Below are positions 36,225 to 48,972 of a stretch of DNA of 64,000 nt, piece by piece. The DNA comes from Adiantum capillus-veneris. Taxonomy: Eukaryota; Streptophyta; Polypodiopsida; Polypodiales; Pteridaceae. How positions within the stretch are numbered: the stretch's first letter is position 1; each line of letters opens with the position of its first letter. The notes below the pieces were generated by a model. It had not been told where the DNA came from. It ran no database searches and saw nothing but the letters and a program-made list of their open reading frames with translations. Position numbers and translations under genes: made by a program. The stretch covers positions 153,451,741-153,515,740 of the forward strand of contig CM043945.1 in the NCBI GenBank assembly GCA_014529385.2, in the 5' to 3' direction.

Positions 36225-37069
36225 ATACATATTTCTGAATTTAAGGCTGAATTGAATGCTACTTTCAAGATGAAAGTTTTGGGGCTGTTGCATCATTACT
36301 TGGGTATACAGTTTAAGTAGTGTGATGGTGGTATTGCCTTGTGTCAAAAAAGTTACATAGAGACATTGCTATGTAATTTTGGACTTGAGGATTGCAAACC
36401 TATTGCCACTCCCATGGAGATAGGTTTGAAGTTGAGTCTACATGATGTTGGCGATCCTGCTGATGTCACTCTTTACCAAACTGTTGTTGGCTGCCTCATA
36501 AGCATTGGCAAGCTATCAAGAGGATTTTTTGCTACCTTAGTGGCACTTTACATCTTGGCTTGTTTTATCCCAAGGGGGGATCATTGCCGCCAGACTTACA
36601 TGCTTTTTCGGACTCAGATTGGGCTGGTTGTTTTGACAAGCGAGTGTCCACAAGTGGTTTTTGTTTCATGCTTGGCAGTTCATGTATATCATGGTTGAGC
36701 AAGAAGAAACCTACTATGGCCACTTTGAGTTGTGAGGCTGAGTACAGGGCAGTCTTCATAGCTACGGTTGAGTGTGTATGGATCAGACGCCTTATGGTGG
36801 CTTATTTGGGTGTTGGATAGGACACTCTCAACACTATCTACACTGACAGTCAAAGTGCATTGGCATGCGAGGAACCTAGTTTTCATGCTCGCACAAAGCA
36901 CATTGAGGTGCATTACCACTATGTCAGGGAGAGGCTCTCAGTAGGAGAGATCAGCTTGGCTTATGTGCCAACACAGAACAACCTTGTAGATCTTTTCACA
37001 AAGGCATTGTCTCGTGAGAAGCTTGAAGCTTTTCGCAAAGCTTTGGGCTTACTCCCCTTTGTGGACTGA
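36225..37069 (+). pseudogene. Copia reverse transcriptase end and RNase H fragment
   Basis: The remnant begins inside the reverse transcriptase (VLGLLHHYLGIQF, about 36280), then LCQKSYIETLLCNFGLEDCKP. A large gap removes the conserved region between VVGCLIS (about 36490) and the RNase H start, with a frameshift. RNase H follows: FSDSDWAGCFDKR, STSGFCF, EAEYRAV (about 36580-36760), a TAG at 36818, then HARTKHIEVHYHYVRER to a stop at 37067. The 5' part of the element is missing. The 3' LTR follows directly, so this is the 3' end of a Copia insertion distinct from C1 and X. Confidence 0.8.
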
Positions 37070-37144
37070 TCATTTCCTTAGGGCATGGCACTTCCCTTTA
37101 CTCACATGCCATCTCTTATTCACCGCATCACTCCAGGGGGGATT

Positions 37145-37370
37145 TGTTACCATATACATGTGGTAGTGATGTGTGTAACACACTAGGACCGCCGGGGCAT
37201 CTTTTCCCTCTTTAGGAGGTTTTTTCCCCTGTGCATTGTATATACGTCCATCACTCTATGGCTATCTATCTTTCCATTGCATACTAAGTAACACACTCTC
37301 TATTGTGTGCCTTGAGCTTCCTTCGTCTTCTCCAAGCTGTGTGCAATTCTTTGCAACCCTAATTCCAACA
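37145..37370 (+). mobile_element. 3' LTR of the 36-kb Copia fragment
   Basis: A polypurine tract (ccaggggggatt) ends at 37144. The LTR starts TGTTACCATATACATG and ends ...TTCCAACA at 37370 (226 bp). A TATA-like gtatatacg lies at about 37240. No 5' partner was found in the window. Confidence 0.75.
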
Positions 37371-38757
37371 TCACAAACATTTAAGAAGAATTTATTATGA
37401 GAATTTTTATTGAATCTCATATCTCTAGTTAAAAAAACACATCAACAAAATCAACTTCAAAGTTTTAGACATTTAAGATTTAACTCATGCTTGTGACCAA
37501 TTTGCAATGTTAGAAAAGTGCTATAGTTTTTTATGTTAATTGTTGGTAGTCTTTAAATATCCACTTGAATGACCTATTTTATGGATTTTGACTCTCCTAG
37601 TTTGAACTTATTAAGTTTGCTAAATTTAATTAAGGATAATCTACAAAAGAAACACAATAGTATATGAAAATTTTCATCATGACCCTCAAAAATTCCTAAT
37701 ATGCCCCACACATTTGGCAAAAAATGCCCAAATAATTCCCATTGGTTTTTTTAAAATAATCAACATACTTCCAAAAATAACTGTTTTGAAAACTCTTTAT
37801 AGGTTAGAGTGTGATAGATTGCTGCAAATTGTGAGAGATCATAAATTGTGATGTTTGTAAGTCATTGATAATTGATCTTTGATCTTAATATGCTATTTTA
37901 AGGTGCAATTACCAAAATATCTTTGTAATATGTTAAAATTTCCAAAATAATTTAAAAATTCTCAATACACCCCTCATATTTGGCCAAAAAATCCCAAAAA
38001 TAGACTTCATTAACTTCGCAAACAATTTCAAGGACAATTATTTAACTAGTTCCTCATATGAAGACTGGTATTCCTTTGATAGAAACAATTAGAGCTGGAA
38101 ATCAATATGGTATTGTGGGCTCTCAAGATGAAATCCTTCAAACATTTTAGACATAGATGGTTGTATTTATAAGCTCGTTGGTAAAACCTAGCCTAAAATT
38201 AATATGGGGGTATATTGGGACATTGAGGGATATTTTTGAAGTTTTCATAAAGTACAAGAGTTTTCTTTAAGTATAGCATATTAATAATATGTAATGGAGA
38301 CAACAAAGATCACAAACAATAGATGATATTGTAACAATAGCTTGTAGCTTCCTACATGCAATCACATTGCCTATTTCCCATACCTATTGGATCTAGTTAA
38401 GTACATATCACACCTGCTGGCCTCGAGACAGATGCATTTTGCCTTCATAGTCAACCTACCATCTCATTGCAATTAAACCTCGATCTCTCTTTCTCAAAAT
38501 TTAGAGCGAAATTTTTCCAAAATTCTCACAAAAGAGGAAGAATGATGGTCAATGTGCATTTTCCAAGGCCACATGCTAAACTCGTTGAAAGTTTTCAATG
38601 AATTGGTCTAGAGTTTCCATTGAAATGGTTTAGACCGATGGACAGACATGGGAGAGCTGTCCATGTATATTTGAGGAGGAGTATATTTGAGGAGCTTTCT
38701 AGAATATATGAGGTGGAGTATGTTTGAGCTTCTCTCAAATAATCTCTACTCAGGTAA
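37371..38757. other. No gene seen
   Basis: AT-rich sequence between two LTR elements. No open frame over about 60 codons and no motif. Confidence 0.5.
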
Positions 38758-39002
38758 TGTCAACCAAATTATTATCAATAAAGACTTTCTTATCCTAAGG
38801 TTCTAGAAATTACTGATATTTCCAATTTTCATCATTAAAAATCAGAGAAATTAATAAAAATCAATTTAGTGTATCTGGGGGGCTGTGTGGGGTAATGATG
38901 AACTCTCCCAGGCTAGATTTAGTTTTAGGGGGAGTTTTTTGACCTGTAGAGCTGCTTGGGATGCAATTATTGCCATTTTTCAGCCTATGAGTGCCCAGAA
39001 AC

Positions 39003-39012
39003 CTATAAATAT
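39003..39012 (+). promoter_or_regulatory. LTR TATA box
   Basis: CTATAAATAT lies about 245 bp into the LTR and is repeated at the same place in the second LTR (45301-45310). The sequence after it (gacccttgcttcacaatttc) is strongly conserved between the LTRs. If used, transcription starts near 39035-39045, so most of the LTR would be in the transcript. Confidence 0.55.
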
Positions 39013-39439
39013 GACCCTTGCTTCACAATTTCAGACAGACTCAGGGCCTTGACACACTCTCGCTCATCTACAGAGACCGCTACACAGAAATCACTAGAGA
39101 TCAAGTTTTAGTTGATTAAATTAAATGGTAATTATCCTAATCCTTCTTAATTAGCAAAGCTAGGCTAACCTATTTTCTTAATAAATTAAAGATTAATCCT
39201 ATGTATACTAAAAACTCCTCTCTTAATTAAATATTCTCTACTGATTGTTGTAATTAAGCTTAGGGATATTAAGCTAATTAATTATTATATCATATTAGGA
39301 CTGAATTATCCATATTAATCATAAATTAATAGGAAATATATTAATTAAGTTTAAATTAAGTTGAGATAATTATCACACCCGCATTAGACTATCACTAAGC
39401 TAGAAAAATTATCTTATAATTTTTTGAGTAATTTTCATA

Positions 39440-40960
39440 ATTAATTAATTGAGCAGAATTACACTATTTTTTAGAGAAATTTAAAGAGAAAAACAATCAA
39501 AGTGATTCTAAATGCTTTGAGTTATTTATCAGAGGGTAATTACATGTTAAGAAACCCATGATAAATATGTTAACCTCAGATAGTTAATTTTACATAATTA
39601 TCTTAGCAAAATACACTGTTTTAAGGACAATTTAAAAGGGTGAAATTAGCAAATTGATTCTAAATGCTTTGAGTTATTAGCAGAGGTTAATTACATCTTA
39701 GGGAACACGTGATAATTATGTGAATCTCAGATATTTAATTTACCTAATTATCTTAACAAAATTACACTATTTTTAGAAAAAATTAAAAGGGCAAAATTAG
39801 CAAATTGACTCTAAATGCTTTGAGTTATTTATAAAAGATTAATTACATCTTAGGTAACCCGTGATATTTATGTTAACCTCAGATAATTAATTTACCTGAT
39901 TATCTTAACAGAATTACAATTTTTAGGACAAATTAAAAGGGGAAAATTAGTAAATTGATTCAAAACTCTTTGAGTTATTTATCAGAGTTTAATCGCGTCT
40001 TAGGGAATGTGTGATAAATATGTTAACCTGAGATAATTAGTTTACCTCAGAGTTACACTATCTTTAGGAGACATTAAAAAAGAGAAATTAGCAAATTGAT
40101 TCAAAATGCTTTGAGTTATTTATTAGAGAATGATTACATTTTAGGGAACCCATGATAATTATGTTAACCTCAAATAATTAATTTACCTAATTATCTGAGT
40201 AAAATTACATTGTTTTTAAGAGAAATTAAAAGGAGAAAATTACCAAATTGATTTAAAATGCTTTGAGTTATCTATTAGAGGTTAATTATATCTTAGGAAA
40301 CCCATGAAATTTATTTTATCCTCAGATAATTAATTTACCTAACTATCTTAGCAAAATTATACTTTTTTTGGACAAATTAAAAAGGAAAAACTAGCAAATT
40401 GATTCAAAATGTTTTGAGTTATTTATGAGAGCTTAATTATATCTTATAAAATCGGTGATAATTATGCTAACCTCAATAGTAAATTTACCTAATTATCTTA
40501 GCAAAATTACATTGGTTTTAGGAGAAATCAAAAGAGATAAATTAGCAAATTGATTTGAAATGCTTTGAGTTATTTATTAGAGGTTGATTACATCTTAGAA
40601 AACCCGTGATAATTATTTTAACATCAAATAATTAATTTACCTAGTTATCATATCAAAATTACACTGTTTTTAGGACAAATTAAAAAGAAAAAATTAGTAA
40701 AATGATTTTAAATGCTTTCAGTTATTTATGAGAGGTTAATCACACCTTAGAAAAACCGTGATAATTATGTTTCCTTCAGATAACTAGTTTATTTTAATTA
40801 TCTCAATAAAATTACATTTTTTTAAAAGAAAAACAAAAGGGAGAAAATAGTAAACTAATCCAAAAACCTTTGATATAATTATCAGAGGTAGGATATACCT
40901 TGAAGAATTCGTGATAAATACCTTAACATCAGATAAATAGTTTAAATACCTATCTTCATT
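39440..40960 (+). repeat. 150-bp tandem array inside the Ty3 LTR (10 units)
   Basis: Units are marked by ctttgagttatttatcagag at about 39518, 39668, 39818, 39968, 40108, 40261, 40411, 40563, 40714 and, degenerate, 40868. Each also holds gtgataattatgttaacctc and a cttagcaaaattacactg element. The unit is very AT-rich. Confidence 0.85.
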
Positions 40961-41498
40961 AAAAGTAATCAAATTTGTGTTTAAAATAGAGAAAGTAATT
41001 AGTAAATGAATTTATTTAATTACCAAATAAATACATGAGGTTCAAAATCACTATGGAAGGTTGGGAAAATTACCTCAGCATAAATGGTAAGTATAACAAA
41101 TTACTATCAATAAAATTATACCTAAATTAGACCATAAGTATACGATGGAAGGGTTATAAATCAAATTTATGAAAATTCCTAAAGATAGAACATATCAAAT
41201 TGTAATTTAGGGTGAGTAGTCCATTAGTCAATAGGAATTACTATTTACTAAGGTTAAAAATAAAGTATTCATGGAGTAAAGACTAAGGATAAATCTAGTT
41301 AAATGGCTTTCTTAATTAAATGGTAATTATGGGAAATTACTAATGGTACAAGAAAGTTACAGGAAGAATATCTCATCCAATTAACTATCAAGGATACCTA
41401 CTTACTCCAAAAATCCTTATTTTTGGGTAAAAAGGAAGAAAAGAGATTATTCAATTAAACCTCTAATCGATTAAGTCTTTTTATAAGGATAAGAAGTT

Positions 41499-41663
41499 AT
41501 GGCACCAAAAAGTACCCGAGAAAATCCTACATCTAATGATGAGGACGTATCTCCAAAACGAACTAGAGCGTCGCATGACGACGAAGCCAGGCCTAGTAGT
41601 AGGCCTACGGAAGAGAGTCTTCAAGTGCTAGCACAGCAGCAGCAGATGGCTGATCAATCCCAG
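41499..41663 (+). CDS. Possible first coding exon of Ty3 gag, inside the LTR
   Basis: ATG at 41499 opens 55 codons (MAPKSTRENPTSNDED then a Lys/Arg- and Gln-rich stretch, LAQQQQMADQSQ) ending at CAG|GTGGGT, a good plant splice donor with GT at 41664. The composition is like the N-terminus of chromovirus Gag. The second LTR keeps the same 165-nt segment (47660-47824) and the same donor, but has a nonsense TGA near 47719. A phase-0 acceptor is available at 43635, just before Gag-like sequence. Without splicing the frame ends at a TAA soon after 41690. That it is translated and spliced is inference. Confidence 0.4.
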
Positions 41664-42813
41664 GTGGGTTTTTCCATTATTCAATTAAGTCTTTAAATAG
41701 TTTAAGTTCTTTTATAAGTTAGCATTGCATACATAAAGGAGTGAGTAAGAATAAGAAAAGGAATAATTGACCAAAAACGGACGGTAACTTCCAACGTGCA
41801 TTGTTTATAAGTAGGAAATAATTGTTTGGGTTCAAACTGGTTGAATTAGGAAAGATATAATTGATCATCCTTAAGACAGCTTGTCTCAAGACACCTACGA
41901 CTCGTTGGTATAAATTGATGAATAATGATTGGATTTCTAGCCACGGATAAGTCGGTTACTCCCATGAATGTTGAGTTTCTACTCCGTGTCATGTCTTGAT
42001 GTTTCTACATAAGTTAGGATACCGTTTTTTTATCCCAGGGGAGCCGCCCGGTTGTATGGAAAACTGATTTGGTGTATGGGCACCCGGAACCTTGGGTGGG
42101 GGTTTATCCACTCCCGATTATGAATAAGGAATGGGTGCCGTTTTTTTTTTTCACCCTTAGGTGGTCTTGAGACAAGAAGAGTACTAGTCATGGTTATTAT
42201 GGATAATGTTTTGATTGACAGTACCCTGTCTTAAGTTTAAAGATGTCTGTTTGCTAAAAGAATGTTTTCCATACTGTTTTCAAGGGTTGTTTTAATAAAA
42301 TTATGTTATGAAGGATACAAGGAATCATTATTTTAATTGTGATAAGAACGTGGTAGTATTTAAATAACAAAAGAATCATGTGTGAGTGCGGGGTGGTAAG
42401 TGGGGATTGACTAAGGTTGTCAATCATGGACGGGTGGACCTGATTAGTGAGGTAACTATCCATCCATGAGCACTAAAACGTTTAGAAAACTTCTTCACTT
42501 GGAAGAGGAGTCCACCAGCGAGACTGTGCCCTCACATCTGTTAGGGGGGAAAAAGCGTTGGTTGAGGATACCTTAGCCGAATTGTGGCAGTTATAGGGCC
42601 GAAATAGTTTTTTGGACTTTTAATACGTTGTCCCATTTTCGTTGCGAGACAAGACTAGGTCTTCTTCTAAGGCTATAGACCCAAGCCATTGTCAATGGTA
42701 AAGGTCTATTCCTTGGATTCTTCTTCTTTAGAAACTTTAATTTTTATCAGACCTAGAGACCTATCAAGGATCCCATCCGGATCTTGGTATTGGTGGATTG
42801 GGGACCTTACAAG

Positions 42814-42828
42814 TGGTATCAGACCGTG
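42814..42828 (+). promoter_or_regulatory. Ty3 primer-binding site
   Basis: TGGTATCAGACCGTG begins two bases after the LTR end. It is a tRNA-Met-type primer site and marks 38758-42811 as the 5' LTR. Confidence 0.75.
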
Positions 42829-43635
42829 TGTTAATTAAATTCTTGGACCTAGAGAAAAGTTTAAGGTATTACGTTGAAATAAGTGATCTCTGACAAATTC
42901 AAAATAAAGACATATTTAATTGAAAAGGGGGAGAGAAAGAAAGAGAGAGAATTATCCCCATCTTTGCAGGAAGATTTCCATCAGGCCTACTGCAAATCCA
43001 TGGATTTTAACGAGAGCTTGCCTATCCCGACACTATTCAATGCGAAAAAGCGTGATGAAATGGCTAGATAAGAGATTTTCTCCTTCCACTTGTAGGATCA
43101 TCTGGTCAGGATCCGATGAAATTTGCTTCATCAATGCGGGAGAGTTAGAAGGTTTAGAACTAAATATGAAGAGACTCAACCGGGCCGAAGATCTTCAAGT
43201 GATTGAAGTATACTTTCTCATTGAAACGGATAATCAGAGGAAACCCTTGTAATAGGTGATGTCCAAGTATCACAAAATCAGTGGGTGTTTGATCAGGTGT
43301 CTAAAGTAATCTACCCAGGTAGAATTAGGCCCATAGGTGTAGGCCCTAGTTTTAATGGACCAAAAGATGCTCTATATTTGATCTTATATCTGATCCACCC
43401 AAAGTCCGCAAGATTCTAGTATAAAATTGTCGTCACCCTTGTACATAGTAGGACCTTCATGGATGGTATTAACTCTTGTACATATTATGGTTCTCACGAG
43501 TATGCTATAATCAGTTTTGTTTATGGTTTGGTGCTTGTCTTCATCCTGTGTGCAAAAGTTTTGAGTATGAGATAGGTCAAAAGAATAAGTAAGAGAGACT
43601 TCATCTGGTACTAAATTCCACTAATTCAATCTCAG
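42829..43635 (+). other. Ty3 leader, possible intron
   Basis: Short frames at 42883-43071 and 42920-43252 show no domain. The stretch ends in ttcaatctcag at 43635, a usable acceptor. With the donor at 41664, the possible intron is 1972 nt and would include the LTR tail and the primer site. Confidence 0.35.
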
Positions 43636-43786
43636 AGAAATACTCGTGTAGATAGCCTTTACACTGTTGCTCAAGAGAAAAAATTGCTACTAAAGCAAGT
43701 TCAACTCCCTACTTTCAAAGGAGAGGGACCCAATTTAGAACGAGATGTCGAAGCATGGTTAGATGCTATGGACGAATATTTTTAAA
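43636..43786 (+). pseudogene. Ty3 Gag fragment
   Basis: The frame reads RNTRVDSLYTVAQEKKLLLK, then VQLPTFKGEG, and EAWLDAMDEYF with a TAA at about 43784. This matches the start of the Ty3 retrotransposon Gag domain (a P-x-F-x-G turn, then an E-x-W-L-x-x-M-x-x-Y-F helix). The rest of gag, the protease, reverse transcriptase, RNase H and most of the integrase are missing, so the element is internally deleted and non-autonomous. Confidence 0.6.
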
Positions 43787-44639
43787 GCTGCAGGAACTGC
43801 TTAGGAAAACCAACCAATGTTAGGTATGTTCTGTCTCACGGTGGAGATGCCAAACTTTGCTGGAAGCAACACTGTAGAGATAATCCCACGAGTAGTCCAT
43901 CTTGGGAGAATCAACCTTAATGAACGAAGAAGATGAAAGAGCCACTTGCTTGGCTACAGTTAGTAATCCTAGAGCTCGACAACAATAGACAGTTTTGTAG
44001 ACCACTATAAGTCAATAATGTAAAACTTTGAGTTACTTATATAAGGGTATACATTATTTTCTTTCCCAAATTACTTAAGGAATCTAAAGTTAAGTTAGTA
44101 TTCAATCAAGAAATCAAGGGTTGATGTAGCAAACGAGACAAAGATTCCCGATGGTATAAGAATTTGAATTTTGAGAATGAGATAGTTATCAAGAAACCAA
44201 CTCACATTCTTTGTGCACACGATAGCCTTCCTTGGAAAATGACCTAGATATGAAAGTATTAAGGTACGAGACTAATAGGAAGCCGAAAAGAACTCTTGGT
44301 ATGATACTTCTTAAAACCCTTTACATATTGTTGGTCAACCAGGTTAGAGCACAGAGGGGGTACCTCTTGTGCAATGGTGGAAGCTTGTGCCGAACGCAGA
44401 CTGCTCAGAATGGCAAGAACACGCCGAGCGCGTTCAGATTGGCAAAGCTGCAATACATGATACTTGTTGAACACTGATTGATTGGAATGGTCAGTTAGAC
44501 CGAGCGCGTTCATGTTGACAAGGTGGATATATGGATCTTTTATGGAATTGATTTAACCTGGTTTTTGAGATGATACAAATGGGTTGTAAAGGTTTTTAAA
44601 ATGGGCTCAACACTAAGAGTTTCTTGAGGAAAAATTGGC
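43787..44639 (+). other. Collapsed Ty3 internal region
   Basis: About 850 bp where 4-5 kb of pol would be expected. Short frames (for example 44232-44477) show no catalytic motifs. Its order between Gag and the chromodomain marks it as the deletion scar. Confidence 0.5.
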
Positions 44640-44814
44640 TAGCAAGTAACTCCAACCAGAAACTAGAAAGAACTCTTAGAGTAATCAGTAACATTTGGTA
44701 AAGTGGAAAGGTTATCCCTTCGAAGATGCCACTTGGGAGGATGAATTTCTCTTCTCAAAGATTTTTCCAATTTCGGTTGAGATGAGGACATCTCAAATTC
44801 TTAAGTTAGGGTGA
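44640..44814 (+). pseudogene. Chromodomain, C-terminus of Ty3 integrase
   Basis: The frame beginning near 44695 reads LVKWKGYPFEDATWEDEF and continues to a TGA at 44812. V-K-W-K-G-Y plus T-W-E is the hallmark of the chromodomain at the end of chromovirus integrase, which guides insertion into particular chromatin. The first strand of the domain is disrupted by stops upstream. It lies about 240 bp before the 3' LTR, as expected. Confidence 0.75.
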
Positions 44815-45051
44815 TTGTAAGGTTTCCAGTTTCCGAAACTTTAAAGATTGTATAAAGCTTAATCAAACTGATATGATTATTGAAAAATCAATGTAGAACT
44901 GTCCGACCGTGGCAAATATTGGTATTTTTGGAATCGTAAGCACAGTAAATCCGAGGCTAAAAATTTTCAGAACAAAATTCCAATAAAATCTAGAAAAGTT
45001 ACAAGCTCTAAAAGATTACACTAGGAATTTAATTAGTTAGGAAAAATTGGA

Positions 45052-48000
45052 TGGTTTCAGTAAATATTATCAATAAAGACTTTCTTATCCTAAGGTTCTA
45101 GAAATTACTGATAGTTTCAATTTTCATCATTAAAAATCAGAGAAATTAGTAAAAATTGATTTTGTGTATCTAGGGGGCTGTGTGGGGTAATGATGAACTC
45201 TCCCATACTAGATTTAGCAGTAGGGGGCGTTTCATTTGACATGTAGAGCTGCTTGGGATGCAAGTTATTGCCATTTTCTAGCCTATGAGTGCCTAGAAAC
45301 CTATAAATATGACCCTTGCTTCACAATTTCAGACAGACTCGGAGCCTTGACATAGTCCCTCTCATCTAGAGAGACCGCTACGCAGAAATCACTAGAGATC
45401 AAGCTATAGTTGATTAAATTAAACGGTAATTAGCCTAATCCTTCTTAATTAGCAAAGCTAGGTTAACCTATTTTCTTAATAAATTAAATATTAATCCTAT
45501 GTATACTCAAAAATCCTCTCTTAATTCAATATTCTCTGCTGATTGTTGTAATTAAGATTAGGGATATTAAGCTAATTAATTATTATATCATATTAGGACT
45601 GAAATTATCCATACTAACCATAAATTAATGGGAAATATATTCATTAAGTTTAGATTAAGTTGAGATAATTATCAAAGCTGCATTATACTGTCATTAAGCT
45701 AGAAACATTATCTTAAAATTTTTTGAGAAATTTTCATAATAGACTAAGCAAAATTACACTATTTTTTAGAGAAATTTAAAGGAGAAAATAATCAAATTGA
45801 TTCTAAATTCTTTGAGTTATTTATCAAAGGTTAATTGCATATTAGGGAATCTGTGATACTTATGTTAACCTCATATAATTAATTTATCTAATTATCTTAG
45901 CATAATTACACTATTTCTGGACAATTTAAAAAGTGGAAATTAGCAAATTAATTCTAAATTCTTTGAGTTATTTATCAGAGATTAATTAAATCTTAAGAAA
46001 CTCGTGATAAATATGTTAACCTCAAATAAACTCTTAGAAGAATTACATTGTTTTTAGAATAACTTAAAAGAGAGAAATTAGCAAACTAATTCTAAATGCT
46101 TTGAGTTATTTATCAGAGGTTAACTACATCTTAGGGGACCCGTGATAATTATGTTAACCTCAAATAATTAATTCACCTAATTATCTTAGCAGAATTACAC
46201 TGTTTTTAAGACAAATTAAAAGGGGAAAATTAGCAAATAGATTCAAAATTCTTTGAGTTATTTATCAGAGTTTAATCACACATTAGGGAGCCCGTGATAA
46301 TTATGTTAACCTCAAATAATTAATTTATCTCAAAATTACACTATTTTTAGGAGAAATTAAAAGGGGGAAATTAGCAAATTGATTCAAAATGATTTGAGTT
46401 ATTTATTAGAGGTTGATTACATTTGAGGGAACTTGTGATAATTATCTATACCTCAAATAAATAATTTATCTAATTATCTTAGCAGAATTACACTAACATA
46501 CATATCTTAGCAAACTTACACTATTTTAAGGACAAATTAAAAGGGGGAAATTAGCAAATTGATTCAAAATACTTTGAACTATTTATGAGAGGCTAATTAC
46601 ATCTTAGGAAACCCGTGATAATTATTTTAACTTCAAATATTTAATTAATCTAAGTATCTTAGTAGAATCACATTGATTTTAGGAGAAATTAAAAGTGAGA
46701 AATTAGCAAATTGATTCAAAATGCTTTGAGTTATTTATCAGAGGTTGATTACATCTTAGGTAACCCATGATAATTATGTTAACCTCAAATAATTAATTTA
46801 CTTAATTATCATGGCAAAATTACCTTATTTTTAGGATAAATTAAAAGGGAAAAACTAGTAAATTGATTCTAAATGCTTTGAGTTATTTACCAGAGATTAA
46901 TCACACCTTAGAAAAATCGTGATAATTATTCTACCCTCAAATAATTAGTTTATCTAATTATCTCAATAAAATTACATTACTTTTTGAAAAAAATAAAAGG
47001 GGAAAATAGTAAATTAATCCAAAAACCTTTGATATAATTATCAGAGGTAGAATATACCTTAAGAGTTCGTGATAAATATCCCAATCTCAAATAAATAGTG
47101 TAAATACTTATCTCCATTAAAAGTAACCGAATTTGCGTATAAAATAGAGAAAGTAAATTAGTAAATGAATTTATCTAATTACCAAATAAATACCTGAGGT
47201 TCAAAATCACTATGGAAGGTTGGAAAAATTATCTCAACATAAATGGTTGGTATAACAAATTACTATCAGCAAAATTTAGCCTAAGTTAGACCATAAGTAT
47301 AGGAGGAAAAGGTTATAAATCAAATTTATGAAAATTCCTAAAGATAGAACATATCAAATTACAATTTAGGGTGAGTAATTATCCATTAGCCGATAAGAAT
47401 TATAATTTACTAAGGTTAAATATAAATTATTCATGGAATATAGACTAAGGATAAACCTAGTTAAATGGCTTCCCTAATTAAATGGTAATTGTGGGAAATT
47501 ACTTATGGTACAAGGAAGTTACAGGAAGAATATCTCATCCAATTAACTATCAAGGATACCTACTTACTCCAAAAATATTTTTTTTTGGTAAAAAGGAAGA
47601 AAAGAGATTATTCAATTAAACCTCTAATCGATTAAGTCTTTTTATAAGGATAAAAGGTTATGGCACCAAAAAGGACCCAAGCAAATCCTACATCTAATGA
47701 TGAGGACGTAGCTCCAAAATGAACTAGAGGATCGCACGATGACGAATCCGAGCCTAGTAGTAGGCCTACGGAGGAGAGTCTTCAAGTGCCAGCGCAGCAG
47801 CAGGAGATGGCCGATCAATCCCAGGTGGGTTTCCCCATTATTCAATTAAGTATTTAATTAGTTTAAGTTCTTTTATAAGTTAGCAATGCATACGTAAAGG
47901 AGTGAGTAAGAATAAGATAAAGAATAATTGATAAAAAACGGAGGATAACTTCCAACATGCATTGTTTATAAGTAGGAAAGAATTGTTTGGGTTAAAACTG

Positions 48001-48972
48001 GTTGAATTAGGAAAGGTATAATTGATCATCCTTAAGACAGCTTGTCTCAAAACACCTCCAACTCCTTGGTATAAATTGATGAATAATGATTGGCTTTCTA
48101 GCCATGGATAAGTCGGTTACCCACATGAACGTTGAGTTTCCACTCCGTGTTATGTCTTGATGTTTCTATATAAGTTAGGATACCGTTTTTTTATCCTAGG
48201 GGAGCCGCTCGGTTGTATGGGCAACTAACTGGTTTGGTGTATGGACACCCGGAACCTTGGGTGGGGGTTTATCCACTTCGGATTATGAATAAGGAATGGG
48301 TGTCCTTTTTTTTTCACCCTTAGGTGGTCTTGAGACAAGAAGAGTATTGGTCATGGTTATTATGGATAATGTTTTGATTGATAGTACCCTGTCTTAAGTT
48401 TAAAGATGTCTGTTTGCTAAAAGAATGTTTTCAATACTGTTTTCAAGGGCTGTTTTAATAAAATCCTATTATGAAGGATAAAAGGAATCATTATTTTAAT
48501 TGTGATAAGAACGTGGTAGTATTTAAATAACAAAAGAATCATGTGTGAGTGCGGGGTGGTAAGTGGGGATTGACTAAGGTTGTCAATCATGGACGGGTGG
48601 ACCTGATTAGTGAGGTAACTATCCATCCCTGTGCACTAAAATGTTTAGAAAACTTCTTCACTTGGAAGAGGAGTCCACCAATGGCTGTGCCCTCACATCT
48701 GTTAGGGGGGAAAAAGCATTGGTTGAGGATACCTTAGCCCAATTGTGGCAGTTATAGGGCTGAAATAGTTTTTTGGACTTTTAAAATATTGTCCCGTTTT
48801 CACTGCGAGATAGGACTAGGTCTTCTTCTAAGGCTATACACCCAAGCCATTGTCAATGGTAAAGGTCTATTCCTTAGATTCTTCTTGTTTAGAAACTTTG
48901 ATTTTTATCAGACCTAGAGACCTGTCAAGGATCCCATCCCGATCTTGGTATTGGCGGATTGGGGACCTTACA
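45052..48972 (+). mobile_element. 3' LTR (about 3.92 kb) of the Ty3 chromovirus
   Basis: Homologous to 38758-42811 along its length: TATA at 45301; nine 150-bp units (ctttgagttatttatc at about 45808, 45959, 46099, 46249, 46397, 46572, 46723, 46877, 47028); the 165-nt coding-like segment at 47660-47824; end ...CCTTACA at 48972. A purine-rich aggaaaaattgga precedes it. Many substitutions and small indels separate it from the 5' LTR, so the insertion is old. It abuts a Copia remnant on the minus strand with no target duplication. Confidence 0.8.

Larger units (their letters stand above)
38758..42811 (+). mobile_element. 5' LTR (about 4.05 kb) of a Ty3 chromovirus
   Basis: This sequence matches 45052-48972 in the same orientation along its whole length with moderate divergence. 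Clear similarity starts at 38770/45065. TG at 38758 is the preferred start but the first dozen bases are diverged. It ends ...CCTTACA at 42811, followed by AG and a primer site. Contents in order: a TATA box at 39003, a 150-bp tandem array, a 55-codon frame at 41499, and a conserved GC-richer tail including gggtgggggtttatccac. LTRs this long are known in a few plant Ty3 groups. No target-site duplication is visible. Confidence 0.8.

Noticed and set aside
42883-43252. Overlapping 62- and 110-codon frames as Ty3 Gag
   Set aside because: Neither carries a Gag motif; recognisable Gag starts only at about 43636.
42254-48626. A 69-codon minus-strand frame present at 42254-42463 and 48417-48626
   Set aside because: It is kept only because the two LTRs are copies of one sequence; no domain or codon pattern supports it.
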